A DNA stretch of 64,000 nucleotides from Brooklawnia sp963780175 (GTDB taxonomy: Bacteria > Actinomycetota > Actinomycetes > Propionibacteriales > Propionibacteriaceae), in assembly GCA_963780175.1 (NCBI GenBank), contig CAWAAT010000001.1, forward strand, positions 1,178,001-1,242,000. The letters run 5' to 3'. The position numbers and the translations under genes were made by a program. The first letter of the stretch is position 1, and every line of letters starts with the position of its first letter. The notes under the pieces were generated by a model, which saw nothing but the letters and a program-made list of their open reading frames with translations, was not told where the DNA came from and did not search any database. Below, piece by piece: positions 25,812-34,281 of this stretch.

Positions 25812-27295
25812 AACCCGGACGCCGACCTGATGAAGGCGCACTGCTCGTCGGCCTCACGCAACCGGCTGGGACCGTGCAGGTAGGGCATGTGACCGGTGTC
25901 GAAGAAGGCGTGCTCGATGCGCTCGAACCCCTCATCGGGCAGGTTCAGGTGATCGACCATGTCCTGGGCGGCGAAGTAGGGCGTGGCAAGGTCGAAGTAG
26001 CCGTACTCGATGCGCACCCGCAGCTCAGGATTGGCTCGCATCGCCCGTTCCAGTTTGTCTGTGACGCTCACCGGGCGTCCCTCGAACTCGGCATAGCTCC
26101 AGTCCTGCCACAACTCGGTGGCCACCTGATACGGGATCTCCTCGATGCTGCCAAGTTCGGAGCGGAAGTAGTGATGCAGCGCCGCCGCGAACGCCCCCAT
26201 CGTCAGGTCACCGCTGGGGTCGGTATCCATCTTCTCCTCGACGCCGGACGCGGCCGGCCCGGTGAAGCGGGCGTCGATGCGTCCCACCACCCGTCCCTGA
26301 TCGCGCAAGAGTTCGGCGCAGAACCGTTCGTGTTCGACGCGCAGCCGGGTCAACTCGACGTAACGCTGCGACAGCCCGGTGAGCCTCGCCAAGGTGGCAG
26401 CCACCTGCGAACGCTCCTCGGCGCCGAGCCGGCGTCCCTTCGCCAGCGCCAACCGGTACGGGCCGTCGGCGAACGCCTCCGCCTCGGTGCGCACCTCCTC
26501 CAGCGTCCGGCCGGGATGCAAGCCGTGGTACCAGGCGGTGGCGGCATAACTGGGCAGGAAGTGAATGCAGGCCTCGTCCCAGCGCGGGTTGTCGAAGTCC
26601 TGCGTACCGAAGTCGACGACGCTGCTCAGCAGGATCATGCCGTTGAAGTACATGCCGAAGTCGTCCTGCAACTTCTGCGCAACCGAGACCGCCCGCACGG
26701 TCCCGTACGACTCGCCGAGCAGGAACTTGGGGCTCATCCAGCGGTCCTCGCGAGTGCACCACAATCGGATGAGTTCGCTGAACTGGTCGACGTCGGCCTT
26801 CCAGCCATGCCAGTCCTTGGGCTTGTGCCCCTCTGCGGCCCGGGAGTAGCCGGTGCTCATCGCGTCGATCACCACGAGGTCGGTGGCCCTCAGCAGGGTG
26901 TGGGGGTTGTCGATCAGCCGGTACGGTGGCCGGGCGATGGCCATCACCTCGCCGATGTCGACAATGCGCGGCCCGACCAGCCCCATGTGCAGCCAGATGG
27001 ACGCCGACCCCGGCCCGCCGTTGAAGCAGAAGGTGACCGGACGCGTGGTGACGTCGGCGTCGTCCAGGGTGTAGGCGGTGATGCCGAGTTGCGCACGCTC
27101 GGTGCGCCCGGCGTAGACACCCTCGGTCTGCTCGTCGTCACGCAGGACGATGCGCCCGGTGCGTGCGGTGTAACGCAGCTCGCCGTCGGTGGTCGCGACC
27201 ACGTGCTGGGTGGTGACCAGCGAGTCGGTCGGTGCTTGCGGGGTCTTCTCGCTGATGGTCTGGACGACCAGGGGCGTCGGCTTGGCAGCTTCCAT
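25808..27295 (-). CDS. S10 family serine carboxypeptidase-like protein
   Basis: A 495-residue alpha/beta-hydrolase of peptidase family S10. The substrate loop FCFNGGPGSASIW, the nucleophile motif LLGESYGTVRA, the acidic residue in YGYFDLATPY and the His in DTGHMPYLHG make a complete triad. No signal peptide is evident at MEAAKPTPLV, so a cytoplasmic location is likely. ATG 27295 is supported by TATGGT six bases upstream (leaderless type); the frame extends upstream only into non-coding sequence. The downstream degenerate sortase gene overlaps it by 4 bp, implying co-expression. Confidence 0.85.
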   Translation of the reverse strand: MEAAKPTPLVVQTISEKTPQAPTDSLVTTQHVVATTDGELRYTARTGRIVLRDDEQTEGVYAGRTERAQLGITAYTLDDADVTTRPVTFCFNGGPGSASIWLHMGLVGPRIVDIGEVMAIARPPYRLIDNPHTLLRATDLVVIDAMSTGYSRAAEGHKPKDWHGWKADVDQFSELIRLWCTREDRWMSPKFLLGESYGTVRAVSVAQKLQDDFGMYFNGMILLSSVVDFGTQDFDNPRWDEACIHFLPSYAATAWYHGLHPGRTLEEVRTEAEAFADGPYRLALAKGRRLGAEERSQVAATLARLTGLSQRYVELTRLRVEHERFCAELLRDQGRVVGRIDARFTGPAASGVEEKMDTDPSGDLTMGAFAAALHHYFRSELGSIEEIPYQVATELWQDWSYAEFEGRPVSVTDKLERAMRANPELRVRIEYGYFDLATPYFAAQDMVDHLNLPDEGFERIEHAFFDTGHMPYLHGPSRLREADEQCAFIRSASGL

Positions 27296-27301
27296 GGCTG
27301 C

Positions 27302-27307
27302 ACCATA
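27302..27307 (-). promoter_or_regulatory. -10 element for leaderless S10 peptidase mRNA
   Basis: TATGGT on the reverse strand, 6 nt before ATG 27295, no Shine-Dalgarno. Confidence 0.45.
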
Positions 27308-27342
27308 GTCGAGCCGTGCAGCGGACCTCGCGGCCCGAGCCT

Positions 27343-28185
27343 TCAGGCGTGCTTGGCGTGCCGCGCCAGAAAGAAGCACCACACCCCATAGCTGCCGATC
27401 CCGGCGGCCATCACCAGTAACAGCGCGCTGCCTGAGGGTTGGCCGAGTACCGTCTGCAGCACCTCGTCCAGGCCGCCCGCCTTCTCGGGGTCGAAGCTGA
27501 ACGCTGCCCACCAGAACAGCGCCCCGATGAGCAGGTAGGCGATCGCTTTGGCCAGGTGCCCGGCGCCTGCAAGCAGTCTGGCGATCCCGCGCAGCTCAAT
27601 CTCGATCTCGTCGTTGTAGCGTCCCGTGACACCCTTGTACCCGGTGCGGGCTCCGTAGGCGATCACGCCCAGACCCACCAGCGCGACAAGCACTTGGCCA
27701 CCAGGTAGCCCCAGCAGTCCTGCAGAGATCGACTCCTGGATCTGTTCGCCCTCGTCAGCCTCAGGTCCGAGCGCGATGCGCAAGGCGGCGACGCCCAACC
27801 AGCCGTATATGAGGGTGCGTCCGAGCGCGCTGAGCCGCTTGCGAAGTCGTCTGGTGCCGTCGAATTCGCGGTAGCCAATGGCTGCCGCGATCAGTTGCCA
27901 GACCACCAGGGTCAGCAGTCCAATTCCGGCCACCCAAAGCAGCAGCTCACCGATGGGTGTGGTGGCCAGCTCGCGAAGCGCCCCGGTGTGGGACGCCTCA
28001 CCGTCCCGATGCCCCAGTACCAGGCGAACCGCCAGCCAGGCAACGGTCAGGTGGACGACGCCATAGGCGACCAGCCCCACCTTGACCAGAACTTGATAGG
28101 TCTTGGCCCTGCGGATGGCCTGGGCAGCCTGCTCACCCTGGTCGATGATCTCGCGGCCGAGCTCACCTGCTTCATCGATGTCCAC
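27343..28185 (-). CDS. DUF1206 domain-containing membrane protein
   Basis: A 280-residue integral membrane protein with six predicted membrane segments in three pairs, the pattern of DUF1206 (three tandem two-TM repeats, each with a VAYGVVHL or LIYGWLGV-like start; the last repeat begins KAIAYLLIGALFWWA). A GGGAGGGGG Shine-Dalgarno precedes GTG 28185. The open frame continues upstream only because a frameshift in the spermidine synthase-like gene throws that gene into this frame. Function unknown. Confidence 0.82.
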   Translation of the reverse strand: MDIDEAGELGREIIDQGEQAAQAIRRAKTYQVLVKVGLVAYGVVHLTVAWLAVRLVLGHRDGEASHTGALRELATTPIGELLLWVAGIGLLTLVVWQLIAAAIGYREFDGTRRLRKRLSALGRTLIYGWLGVAALRIALGPEADEGEQIQESISAGLLGLPGGQVLVALVGLGVIAYGARTGYKGVTGRYNDEIEIELRGIARLLAGAGHLAKAIAYLLIGALFWWAAFSFDPEKAGGLDEVLQTVLGQPSGSALLLVMAAGIGSYGVWCFFLARHAKHA

Positions 28186-28199
28186 CGCATCCCCCTCCC

Positions 28200-29004
28200 T
28201 CACTCGAAGTGCAACAGCCCACGCTCGACGCCCGGCGAGGGCTGAGCGTCCTCGTCGGTGAATCCTTGCGCCGCACCCACGAAGCGCTGCAGCGATTCCG
28301 AGTGCAGGACGCGGAACGGGAACGCCGAACCGGCCGCCCGCCGGGTCACCTGGTCGATGGGCAGGGCTACGTTGCTGGCCGCGGCCACCAGATTGCCGTG
28401 GCGTCGGCCCTTGAGGGTGGCAGACTCCGCACTGACGGCCAGGTCGGTGAAGCACTCGGCCAGTCCGGCCAGCACCCGGCGCGTCCATCCGCAGGGGCGC
28501 GATGTCGATCAGGTTGACCAGCAGCACCCCGGCGTCATCGAGCACCCGCGAGACGTCGGCGAAGAACTCGACGCTGACCAGGTCGGCCGGCACCCGGGCG
28601 TCGGCGAACGCGTCCACGATGATGACCCTGGCGTAGTTGTCGGGCATGGCGGCGATACCGCTGCGCCCGTCCAGCGCCCGCACCTTGATCCCCGAGTTGG
28701 GCGGCAGCGGCAGTTCGCGACGCACCAGCTCGGTGAGTGCCTCATTGGGTTCAAGGACGATCTGCGGCGAGGTCGGACGTCGCGACGCCACGTAGCGCGC
28801 CATGGTCATGGCGGCACCGCCGGCGTGGACGACGCGCATCCGCTGCCCCGCGGGCGCTGCCGCGTCCAGGTAGTCGGCCATCCGCAGCATGTAGCCGAAC
28901 TCCAGCCGCGTCGGGTCGTCCGGGTCGAGCCAGGAGTGCGCTACGCCGTCCATGACGAGCACCCACCCCGGCTTGTCGGGGATCAGATGGTACTCGGAGT
29001 CCAT
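28200..29004 (-). CDS. Spermidine synthase-like protein (frameshift)
   Basis: A Rossmann-fold protein of about 267 residues. VVHAGGAAMTMARYV is the nucleotide-binding glycine loop, VLEPNEAL the acidic strand, and VIIVDAFADARVP replaces the usual D-D-A-R active-site stretch, so polyamine synthesis is not assured. The frame breaks near 28489, after IDIAPLRMDA; removal of one base gives a continuous C-terminal half ending ERGLLHFE, and the interval is 3n+1 long. Related actinobacterial proteins are annotated as fused-MFS/spermidine synthase family. TAGACT sits 8 nt before ATG 29004. Confidence 0.78.
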
Positions 29005-29005
29005 G

Positions 29006-29030
29006 GGCGCCCAGTCTAGGACTGGGCGCC
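29006..29030 (-). terminator. Terminator of clpB (hairpin abutting next start codon)
   Basis: A perfect 11-bp stem (29006-29016 with 29020-29030) and a 3-nt TAG loop lie 11 bp past the clpB stop. The same bases hold the TAGACT -10 of the next gene, so terminator and promoter overlap. Confidence 0.7.
29013..29018 (-). promoter_or_regulatory. -10 element for leaderless spermidine synthase-like mRNA
   Basis: TAGACT on the reverse strand, 8 nt before ATG 29004; it falls within the clpB terminator hairpin. Confidence 0.4.
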
Positions 29031-29040
29031 GACGACCTCG

Positions 29041-31623
29041 TCACTGCACGCTGGCGACCCGCAACTCGTCGGTCGCTGGATCGACGTCGAAGCTCACCGT
29101 CTGGGCGTCGATGACCTCACCGGCCAGCAGCCGCCTGGCCAACTGGTCCTCCACCGTGGACTGCAGCAGCCGACGAAGCGGACGCGCACCGTACACCGGG
29201 TCGTAACCACGATCGGCGAGCCACTTGCGCCCGGCATCGCTGACCTCGATGACGATCCGCCGATCGGCCAGCCGCCGGTTGATGCGGCCGAGGTTGATGT
29301 CGACGATGCGAGCCAGGTCTTCGCGCGACAGCGTGTTGAACATGACGACCTCGTCCAGCCGGTTGAGGAACTCGGGACGGAACGCCTTGCGCACCACACC
29401 CATCACCGCATTGTGCTTCGACTGCTCATCCAGGCTCTGGTCTGCCAGGAAGTTGCTGCCCAGATTGGACGTCATGATGAGGATCACGTTGCGGAAGTCG
29501 ACCGTCCGGCCCTGGCCATCGGTCAGGCGGCCGTCGTCCAGCACCTGCAGCAGGATGTTGAAGACGTCCGGGTGTGCCTTCTCGACCTCGTCCAGCAGGA
29601 CCACGGAGTAGGGACGCCGACGGACGGCCTCGGTCAGCTGGCCACCCTCCTCGTAACCGATGTAGCCAGGCGGGGCGCCGACCAGCCGTGACACGGTGTG
29701 CTTCTCCATGTACTCGGACATGTCGATTCGCACCATGGACGACTCGTCGTCGAAGAGGAACTCGGCCAGCGCCTTGGCCAACTCGGTCTTTCCGACGCCG
29801 GTCGGGCCCAGGAACAGGAAGCTGCCGGTGGGCCGGTTGGGGTCGGAGATGCCGGCCCGGGCGCGGCGCACCGCGTCAGCCACGGCCGTGACCGCCTGGG
29901 TCTGACCGATCAGCCGGGTGCCGAGCCGGGCCTCCATCTCGAGTAGCTTCTGCGACTCGCCCTCAAGCATCTTGCCGACCGGAATACCGGTCCAGGCACT
30001 CACGACCTCGGCGATGTCGGTGCTGGTCACCTCTTCGGAGACCATGGTCTTCTTCTGCCCGGCGGCCGTCTCGGCCTGCGCCATCTCCTTCTCAAGGGCG
30101 GGAATCTCGCCGTAGATGATCTGGGCGGACTTCTCGAGATTGCCCTCGCGCTGGTAACGCTCGGCGTCGGTACGCAGGGCGTCGATCTGCTCCTTCAGCT
30201 CACCGACCCGGTTGAGGCCACCCTTCTCGGCCTCCCACTGGGCCTCCAGCGCGCGCAACCGCTCCTTCGAGTCGGCCAGTTCGGCGTTCAGCGTCTCAAG
30301 TCGACTGCGCGACGCGTCGTCGGCCTCAGTACCCAGGGCGAACTGCTCCATGGTGAGCCGGTCGACCTGACGGCGAAGCTGGTCGATCTCCTCCGGTGAG
30401 GAGTCGATCTCCATCCGCAACCGGGACGCCGCCTCGTCCACCAGGTCGATGGCCTTGTCAGGCAGCTGTCGATTGGTGATGTAGCGGCTCGACAACGTGG
30501 CGGCGGCGACCAGTGCCCCGTCGGTGATGCGCACCTTGTGGTGGGCCTCGTAGCGCTCACGGATGCCGCGCAGGATGGCCACGGTGTCCTCGACGCTGGG
30601 CTCGCCGACATAGACCTGCTGGAAGCGGCGCTCGAGGGCAGGATCCTTCTCGATGCGTTCGCGGTACTCGTCCAGTGTGGTCGCGCCGATCATGCGCAGT
30701 TCACCGCGGGCCAGCATCGGCTTGAGCATGTTGGACGCGTCCATCGCCCCCTCGGAGGCGCCGGCCCCGACGACGGTGTGCAGTTCGTCGATGAACGTGA
30801 CGATCTGGCCCTCGGCCTCCTTGATCTCGTTGAGCACGGCCTTGAGGCGTTCCTCAAACTCGCCGCGGTACTTCGCCCCGGCGACCATGGACGCGAGGTC
30901 GAGCGAGACCACCCGGCGTCCCTTGAGGGAGTCGGGCACGTCACCGGCCACAACTCGCTGGGCAAGGCCCTCGACGACCGCGGTCTTGCCCACGCCGGGC
31001 TCGCCGATCAGCACGGGGTTGTTCTTGGTGCGACGACTCAGCACCTGGACGACGCGGCGGATCTCGGCGTCCCGACCGATCACCGGGTCGAGCTTGCCAT
31101 CCCGGGCGCGCGCGGTGAGGTCGACGGAGTACTTGTCGAGGGCGGACTCCCCACCTTCGGACTCGGCGCTGGTCACCCGCTTGTCGCCGCGGGCATCATT
31201 GAAGGCCGCGGTCAGCTTGTCGGTGACTGCGCCCGCACGGTTGAGGATGGTGGCCGCCTCGGACGCGACGTGGCTGAGCGAGATCAGCAGGTGCTCGGTC
31301 GCCACGAACTGGTCGCCGAGTTGCCCCGCCCTGGTCTCGGCGTCCGCCATGACGCGCGCGAACGACCCGGAGAGTTGGGGCTGAGTGACCGACGCCCCCG
31401 AACTGCTCGGCAACTTCTTGATGGCTGCCTCGGCCTGCAGGTCGATCTGCGCGGCGTCGACGCCGAGCTTCGCCAACAGGGGTGAGACCGAGTTGTCGGG
31501 CACCATCAGCAGCGCATGCAACAGGTGCACGGGTTCAGCCGTGGGATTGCCGTTGGTCAAAGCGAGCCGCAATGCGGTGGAGACCGCGTCCCGGCTCATG
31601 GTTGTCAGCTTCTCGGTGTCCAT
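29041..31623 (-). CDS. clpB: ATP-dependent chaperone ClpB
   Basis: An 860-residue AAA+ disaggregase working with DnaK. It has an N-terminal Clp-N repeat domain (residues about 1-140), first AAA module with GEPGVGKTAVVEGLA and the DELHTVVGAG Walker B, a coiled-coil middle domain (about residues 400-520, the mark of ClpB), and a second AAA module with GPTGVGKTELAKAL and LLDEVEKAHPDVFN. The C-terminus lacks a ClpP-docking IGF loop, as expected. GGAGG precedes ATG 31623. It is monocistronic, with a HAIR box and a SigH-like promoter upstream, so heat and redox stress induction is expected. Confidence 0.95.
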   Translation of the reverse strand: MDTEKLTTMSRDAVSTALRLALTNGNPTAEPVHLLHALLMVPDNSVSPLLAKLGVDAAQIDLQAEAAIKKLPSSSGASVTQPQLSGSFARVMADAETRAGQLGDQFVATEHLLISLSHVASEAATILNRAGAVTDKLTAAFNDARGDKRVTSAESEGGESALDKYSVDLTARARDGKLDPVIGRDAEIRRVVQVLSRRTKNNPVLIGEPGVGKTAVVEGLAQRVVAGDVPDSLKGRRVVSLDLASMVAGAKYRGEFEERLKAVLNEIKEAEGQIVTFIDELHTVVGAGASEGAMDASNMLKPMLARGELRMIGATTLDEYRERIEKDPALERRFQQVYVGEPSVEDTVAILRGIRERYEAHHKVRITDGALVAAATLSSRYITNRQLPDKAIDLVDEAASRLRMEIDSSPEEIDQLRRQVDRLTMEQFALGTEADDASRSRLETLNAELADSKERLRALEAQWEAEKGGLNRVGELKEQIDALRTDAERYQREGNLEKSAQIIYGEIPALEKEMAQAETAAGQKKTMVSEEVTSTDIAEVVSAWTGIPVGKMLEGESQKLLEMEARLGTRLIGQTQAVTAVADAVRRARAGISDPNRPTGSFLFLGPTGVGKTELAKALAEFLFDDESSMVRIDMSEYMEKHTVSRLVGAPPGYIGYEEGGQLTEAVRRRPYSVVLLDEVEKAHPDVFNILLQVLDDGRLTDGQGRTVDFRNVILIMTSNLGSNFLADQSLDEQSKHNAVMGVVRKAFRPEFLNRLDEVVMFNTLSREDLARIVDINLGRINRRLADRRIVIEVSDAGRKWLADRGYDPVYGARPLRRLLQSTVEDQLARRLLAGEVIDAQTVSFDVDPATDELRVASVQ

Positions 31624-31654
31624 GAGACCTCCGCATTCACGTGGGGATGACAAA

Positions 31655-31675
31655 GTTGAGTCTAGTACACTCAAC
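31655..31675. promoter_or_regulatory. HAIR (HspR-binding) operator of clpB
   Basis: Perfect dyad GTTGAGT-N7-ACTCAAC, matching the HAIR consensus (CTTGAGT-N7-ACTCAAG) except at the outer base of each arm. It sits 32-52 bp upstream of the clpB ATG. Confidence 0.9.
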
Positions 31676-31698
31676 CCTTGCTCGTGCGCGGATATTCC
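31673..31698 (-). promoter_or_regulatory. SigH/SigR-like clpB promoter overlapping HAIR
   Basis: The reverse strand reads GGAAT-N18-GTTG, the consensus of actinobacterial redox/heat ECF factors SigR/SigH. The GTT -10 is the first three bases of the HAIR arm, so HspR binding would block it. The same arrangement precedes dnaK. Confidence 0.7.
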
Positions 31699-31885
31699 GG
31701 TTCAGCAGGGGACGAGCCTCCCTGAACTGCGCACAGCAGTTGACCAATACCCCTGATTGAAACGTTCCCGGCGTCCACTGCTGTGCTCCATTCAGGGTTC
31801 CACTGCTCGGAAGCGGTCCGCGCACCCCTGAGCAACGAGAAGGGACGGGCCCCGAAGGACCCGCCCCAGAACGTGGAACGTGAGG

Positions 31886-32967
31886 TCAGCGCTCGATCTC
31901 GCCACGGATGAACTGCTCCGTGGACTCCTGTGCGATCTCGTCGTGGCGCTGCTCGGGCGGTGACTTCATGAAGAAGCTCGACGGGCGACAGCAGCGGGCC
32001 GCCGACGCCGCGGTCCAGGCCGATCTTGGCGGCGCGGATCGCGTCGATGACCACACCGGCCGAGTTCGGGGAGTCCCAGACCTCGAGCTTGTACTCCAGG
32101 CTGACCGGGGCGCCGCCGAAGTTGCGTCCCTCGAGGCGGACGAACGCCCACTTGCGGTCATCCAGCCAGTCGACGTAGTCGGACGGCCCGACGTGGATGT
32201 CGCGATCCTCGAAGTGGTGCTCGACGTTGCTGGTGACGGCCTGGGTCTTGGAGATCTTCTTCGAGATCAACCGATCGCGCTCCAGCATGTTCTTGAAGTC
32301 CATGTTGCCGCCGACGTTGAGCTGGTAGGTGCGGTCGATGGTGATGCCGCGATCCTCGAACAGCTTGGCCATCACCCGGTGGGTGATGGTGGCGCCGATC
32401 TGGCTCTTGATGTCGTCACCGACGATGGGCAGCCCGGCATCGGTGAACTTCTTGGCCCACTCGGGATCCGAGGCGATGAACACCGGCAGGCAGTTGACGA
32501 ACGCGCACCCGGCGTCGATGGCGCACTGGGCGTAGAACTTGTCCGCCTCCTCCGAGCCGACCGGCAGGTAGCTCACGACCACGTCAACCTTGGCGTCCTT
32601 GAGCGCCTGCGACGACGTCCACCGGCTCGGCGTCCGACTCGGTGATCGTCTCGCGGTAGTACTTGCCGAGGCCGTCGAGGGTCACACCGCGCTGCACGGT
32701 GAGACCCGTGGGGGCAACATCGCAGATCTTGATGGTGTTGTTCTCACTGGCATTGATGGCCTCAGCCAGGTCGAGCCCGACCTTCGCGGCATCAACGTCG
32801 AACGCAGCGACGAACTCGATGTCCTTGACGTGGTAATCACCGAACTGCACGTGCATCAGCCCGGGTACCTTTTCGCCGGCCTTGGCGTCCCGGTAGTAAG
32901 TCACTCCCTGCACCAGGGACGACGCACAGTTTCCAACGCCGACAATCGCGACGCGTATTGCGTTCAT
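31886..32967 (-). CDS. ino1: Inositol-3-phosphate synthase (two apparent frameshifts)
   Basis: A protein of about 359 residues that makes 1L-myo-inositol 1-phosphate from glucose 6-phosphate, feeding phosphatidylinositol and mycothiol. The NAD loop VAIVGVGNCASSLVQG, the VVVSYLPVGSEEADKFYAQ region, the INCLP-like FVNCLPVFIA stretch and SQIGAT-containing catalytic core match actinobacterial MIPS. The frame breaks near 32610 (after EPVDVV) and near 31982 (within LLSPSSFFMKSPPEQ); one-base removals restore it, and the interval is 3n+2 long. Its start overlaps the padR stop by 4 bp, so the two are one operon. Confidence 0.9.
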
Positions 32968-33530
32968 CTGTTCTCCTTGATCACTTTGACGCCAGAGTCG
33001 GCGGCTTCCTCTGCGGCGATGAGTTGGTCGAGCCATTCGAGTTCGCGAATGATCGTCTCGCTGGCATGCCGCACAAGTTCTGTGGTGTATCGATCGAAAT
33101 CTGCCTGCACGCTGTCGCGCAGGGCGAGCAGTCTCGCCTGGATGTGCGCCCGACGTCCTGCCAGGATGCCCAGGCGGGCCTGCGGTTGGGTGGCACCGAG
33201 CAGACTGAACCGCACCCCGAAGTCGTCGTCGGTCCAGGCGGCCGAGTCGGGAACGGACAGCTGCCGGACGAGGTACTCCTCGCCCTGGGGAGTGATGTGG
33301 TAGACCCGTCGTGAGCGTCCGCCCACGAGTCGGGCGATCCCCGCCCCGCAATCGCAGATCAGTCCGCGCTCGGTCAACCGGCGCAACGCCGGGTACAACG
33401 AACCATAAGAGATCGAGTGCAGAGCCCCCAGTACGCTGGTGAGGTACTTACGCAGGTAATAGCCGTGCAGCGGACCCTGCATCAGCCGGCCGAGAATGGC
33501 CAACTCCAGAGTCTGCGGACGCAGCGACAC
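32964..33530 (-). CDS. PadR family transcriptional regulator
   Basis: A 188-residue regulator with an N-terminal PadR winged helix (LELAILGRLMQGPLHGYYLRKYL; SYGSLYPALRRLTERGLI) and a C-terminal helical dimerisation domain. A PadR gene directly before ino1 is a known actinobacterial arrangement, so it may regulate inositol synthesis and itself. A perfect AT-rich dyad lies 27 bp upstream of its start and is the likely operator. The inducer is unknown. Confidence 0.88.
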   Translation of the reverse strand: MSLRPQTLELAILGRLMQGPLHGYYLRKYLTSVLGALHSISYGSLYPALRRLTERGLICDCGAGIARLVGGRSRRVYHITPQGEEYLVRQLSVPDSAAWTDDDFGVRFSLLGATQPQARLGILAGRRAHIQARLLALRDSVQADFDRYTTELVRHASETIIRELEWLDQLIAAEEAADSGVKVIKENR

Positions 33531-33556
33531 GGTGAACCTTCCGTTGGGGACGATCT

Positions 33557-33577
33557 AATATATCGCGGCGATATATT
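33557..33577. promoter_or_regulatory. Perfect inverted repeat, candidate PadR operator
   Basis: 10-bp arms AATATATCGC and GCGATATATT separated by one G, an unusually AT-rich site in this GC-rich DNA. It lies 27 bp upstream of padR-ino1, where a promoter -10 would be. Confidence 0.75.
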
Positions 33578-33651
33578 GCGGCCAAATTGAACTGGCAACA
33601 CCCGGCAAAAGACAGCACCAACAAGCGTCTGGCCTTGTCCGATCATGCGCA

Positions 33652-34281
33652 TCAACGCAGATGGTCTCTCGCCTGGCTCAGGAAGAGCGCCAGCGTCGTC
33701 CGGTCCTGGTGCCCCAGCTTGCGCAGCAGACTGGAGACGTGGTTCTTCACCGTCCCCACCGTGAGGACGAGCACCTCGGCTATCTGCTGGTTCTTCATGC
33801 CGTCGGCCACCAACTCCCCCACCCGGCGTTCCGTGGGCGTGAGGCACCCCAGGGGATCGGCGGCGGCCTGCCTGCCGAGGGCAGCGGCCGCCACGCGTGG
33901 ATCGATGGTCACCTGACCCTGGCTGGCTGCCACGACCGCCTGGGCCAACTGCTCGGGAGAGATGTCCTTGAGCAGGAAGCCGGACGCACCCGCCTGCATC
34001 GCCCCTACGACGACCTCCTGGTCGTCAAAGGTCGTCAGGATCAGAACAGGCAGCTTCGGGAAGAGCGCGGCCAGGCTGCGAGCCAGTTCCAGGCCACTCA
34101 TGCCCGGTGGCATTCGCGCGTCGCTCAGCACCACATCGGGTTGCCCGGCCTGCAGCATCGCCAGCGCTTGTTCACCCGAAGCTGCCTCGCCCCACACTTC
34201 GATCTGCGGCTGGGTGCTCAGCAGTAGCCGCAGTCCGCGACGCAGCAGTTCCTGGTCATCCACGATGAGCACCGACGTCAT
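33652..34281 (-). CDS. NarL/LuxR family response regulator
   Basis: A 209-residue response regulator with a receiver domain (Asp8-Asp9, phospho-acceptor Asp54, Lys in FLLKDIS) and a C-terminal LuxR-type helix-turn-helix (LTPTERRVGELVADGMKNQQIAEVL, VKNHVSSLLRKLG). It overlaps the upstream kinase gene by 4 bp. It is the only regulator in a three-gene unit with two kinases; the divergent CPBP protease gene is a plausible target. Confidence 0.88.
   Translation of the reverse strand: MTSVLIVDDQELLRRGLRLLLSTQPQIEVWGEAASGEQALAMLQAGQPDVVLSDARMPPGMSGLELARSLAALFPKLPVLILTTFDDQEVVVGAMQAGASGFLLKDISPEQLAQAVVAASQGQVTIDPRVAAAALGRQAAADPLGCLTPTERRVGELVADGMKNQQIAEVLVLTVGTVKNHVSSLLRKLGHQDRTTLALFLSQARDHLR

Noticed and set aside
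27343..29004. Apparent fusion of a spermidine synthase-like protein and DUF1206
   Set aside because: Caused by the extra base near 28489; DUF1206 has its own Shine-Dalgarno and GTG at 28185.
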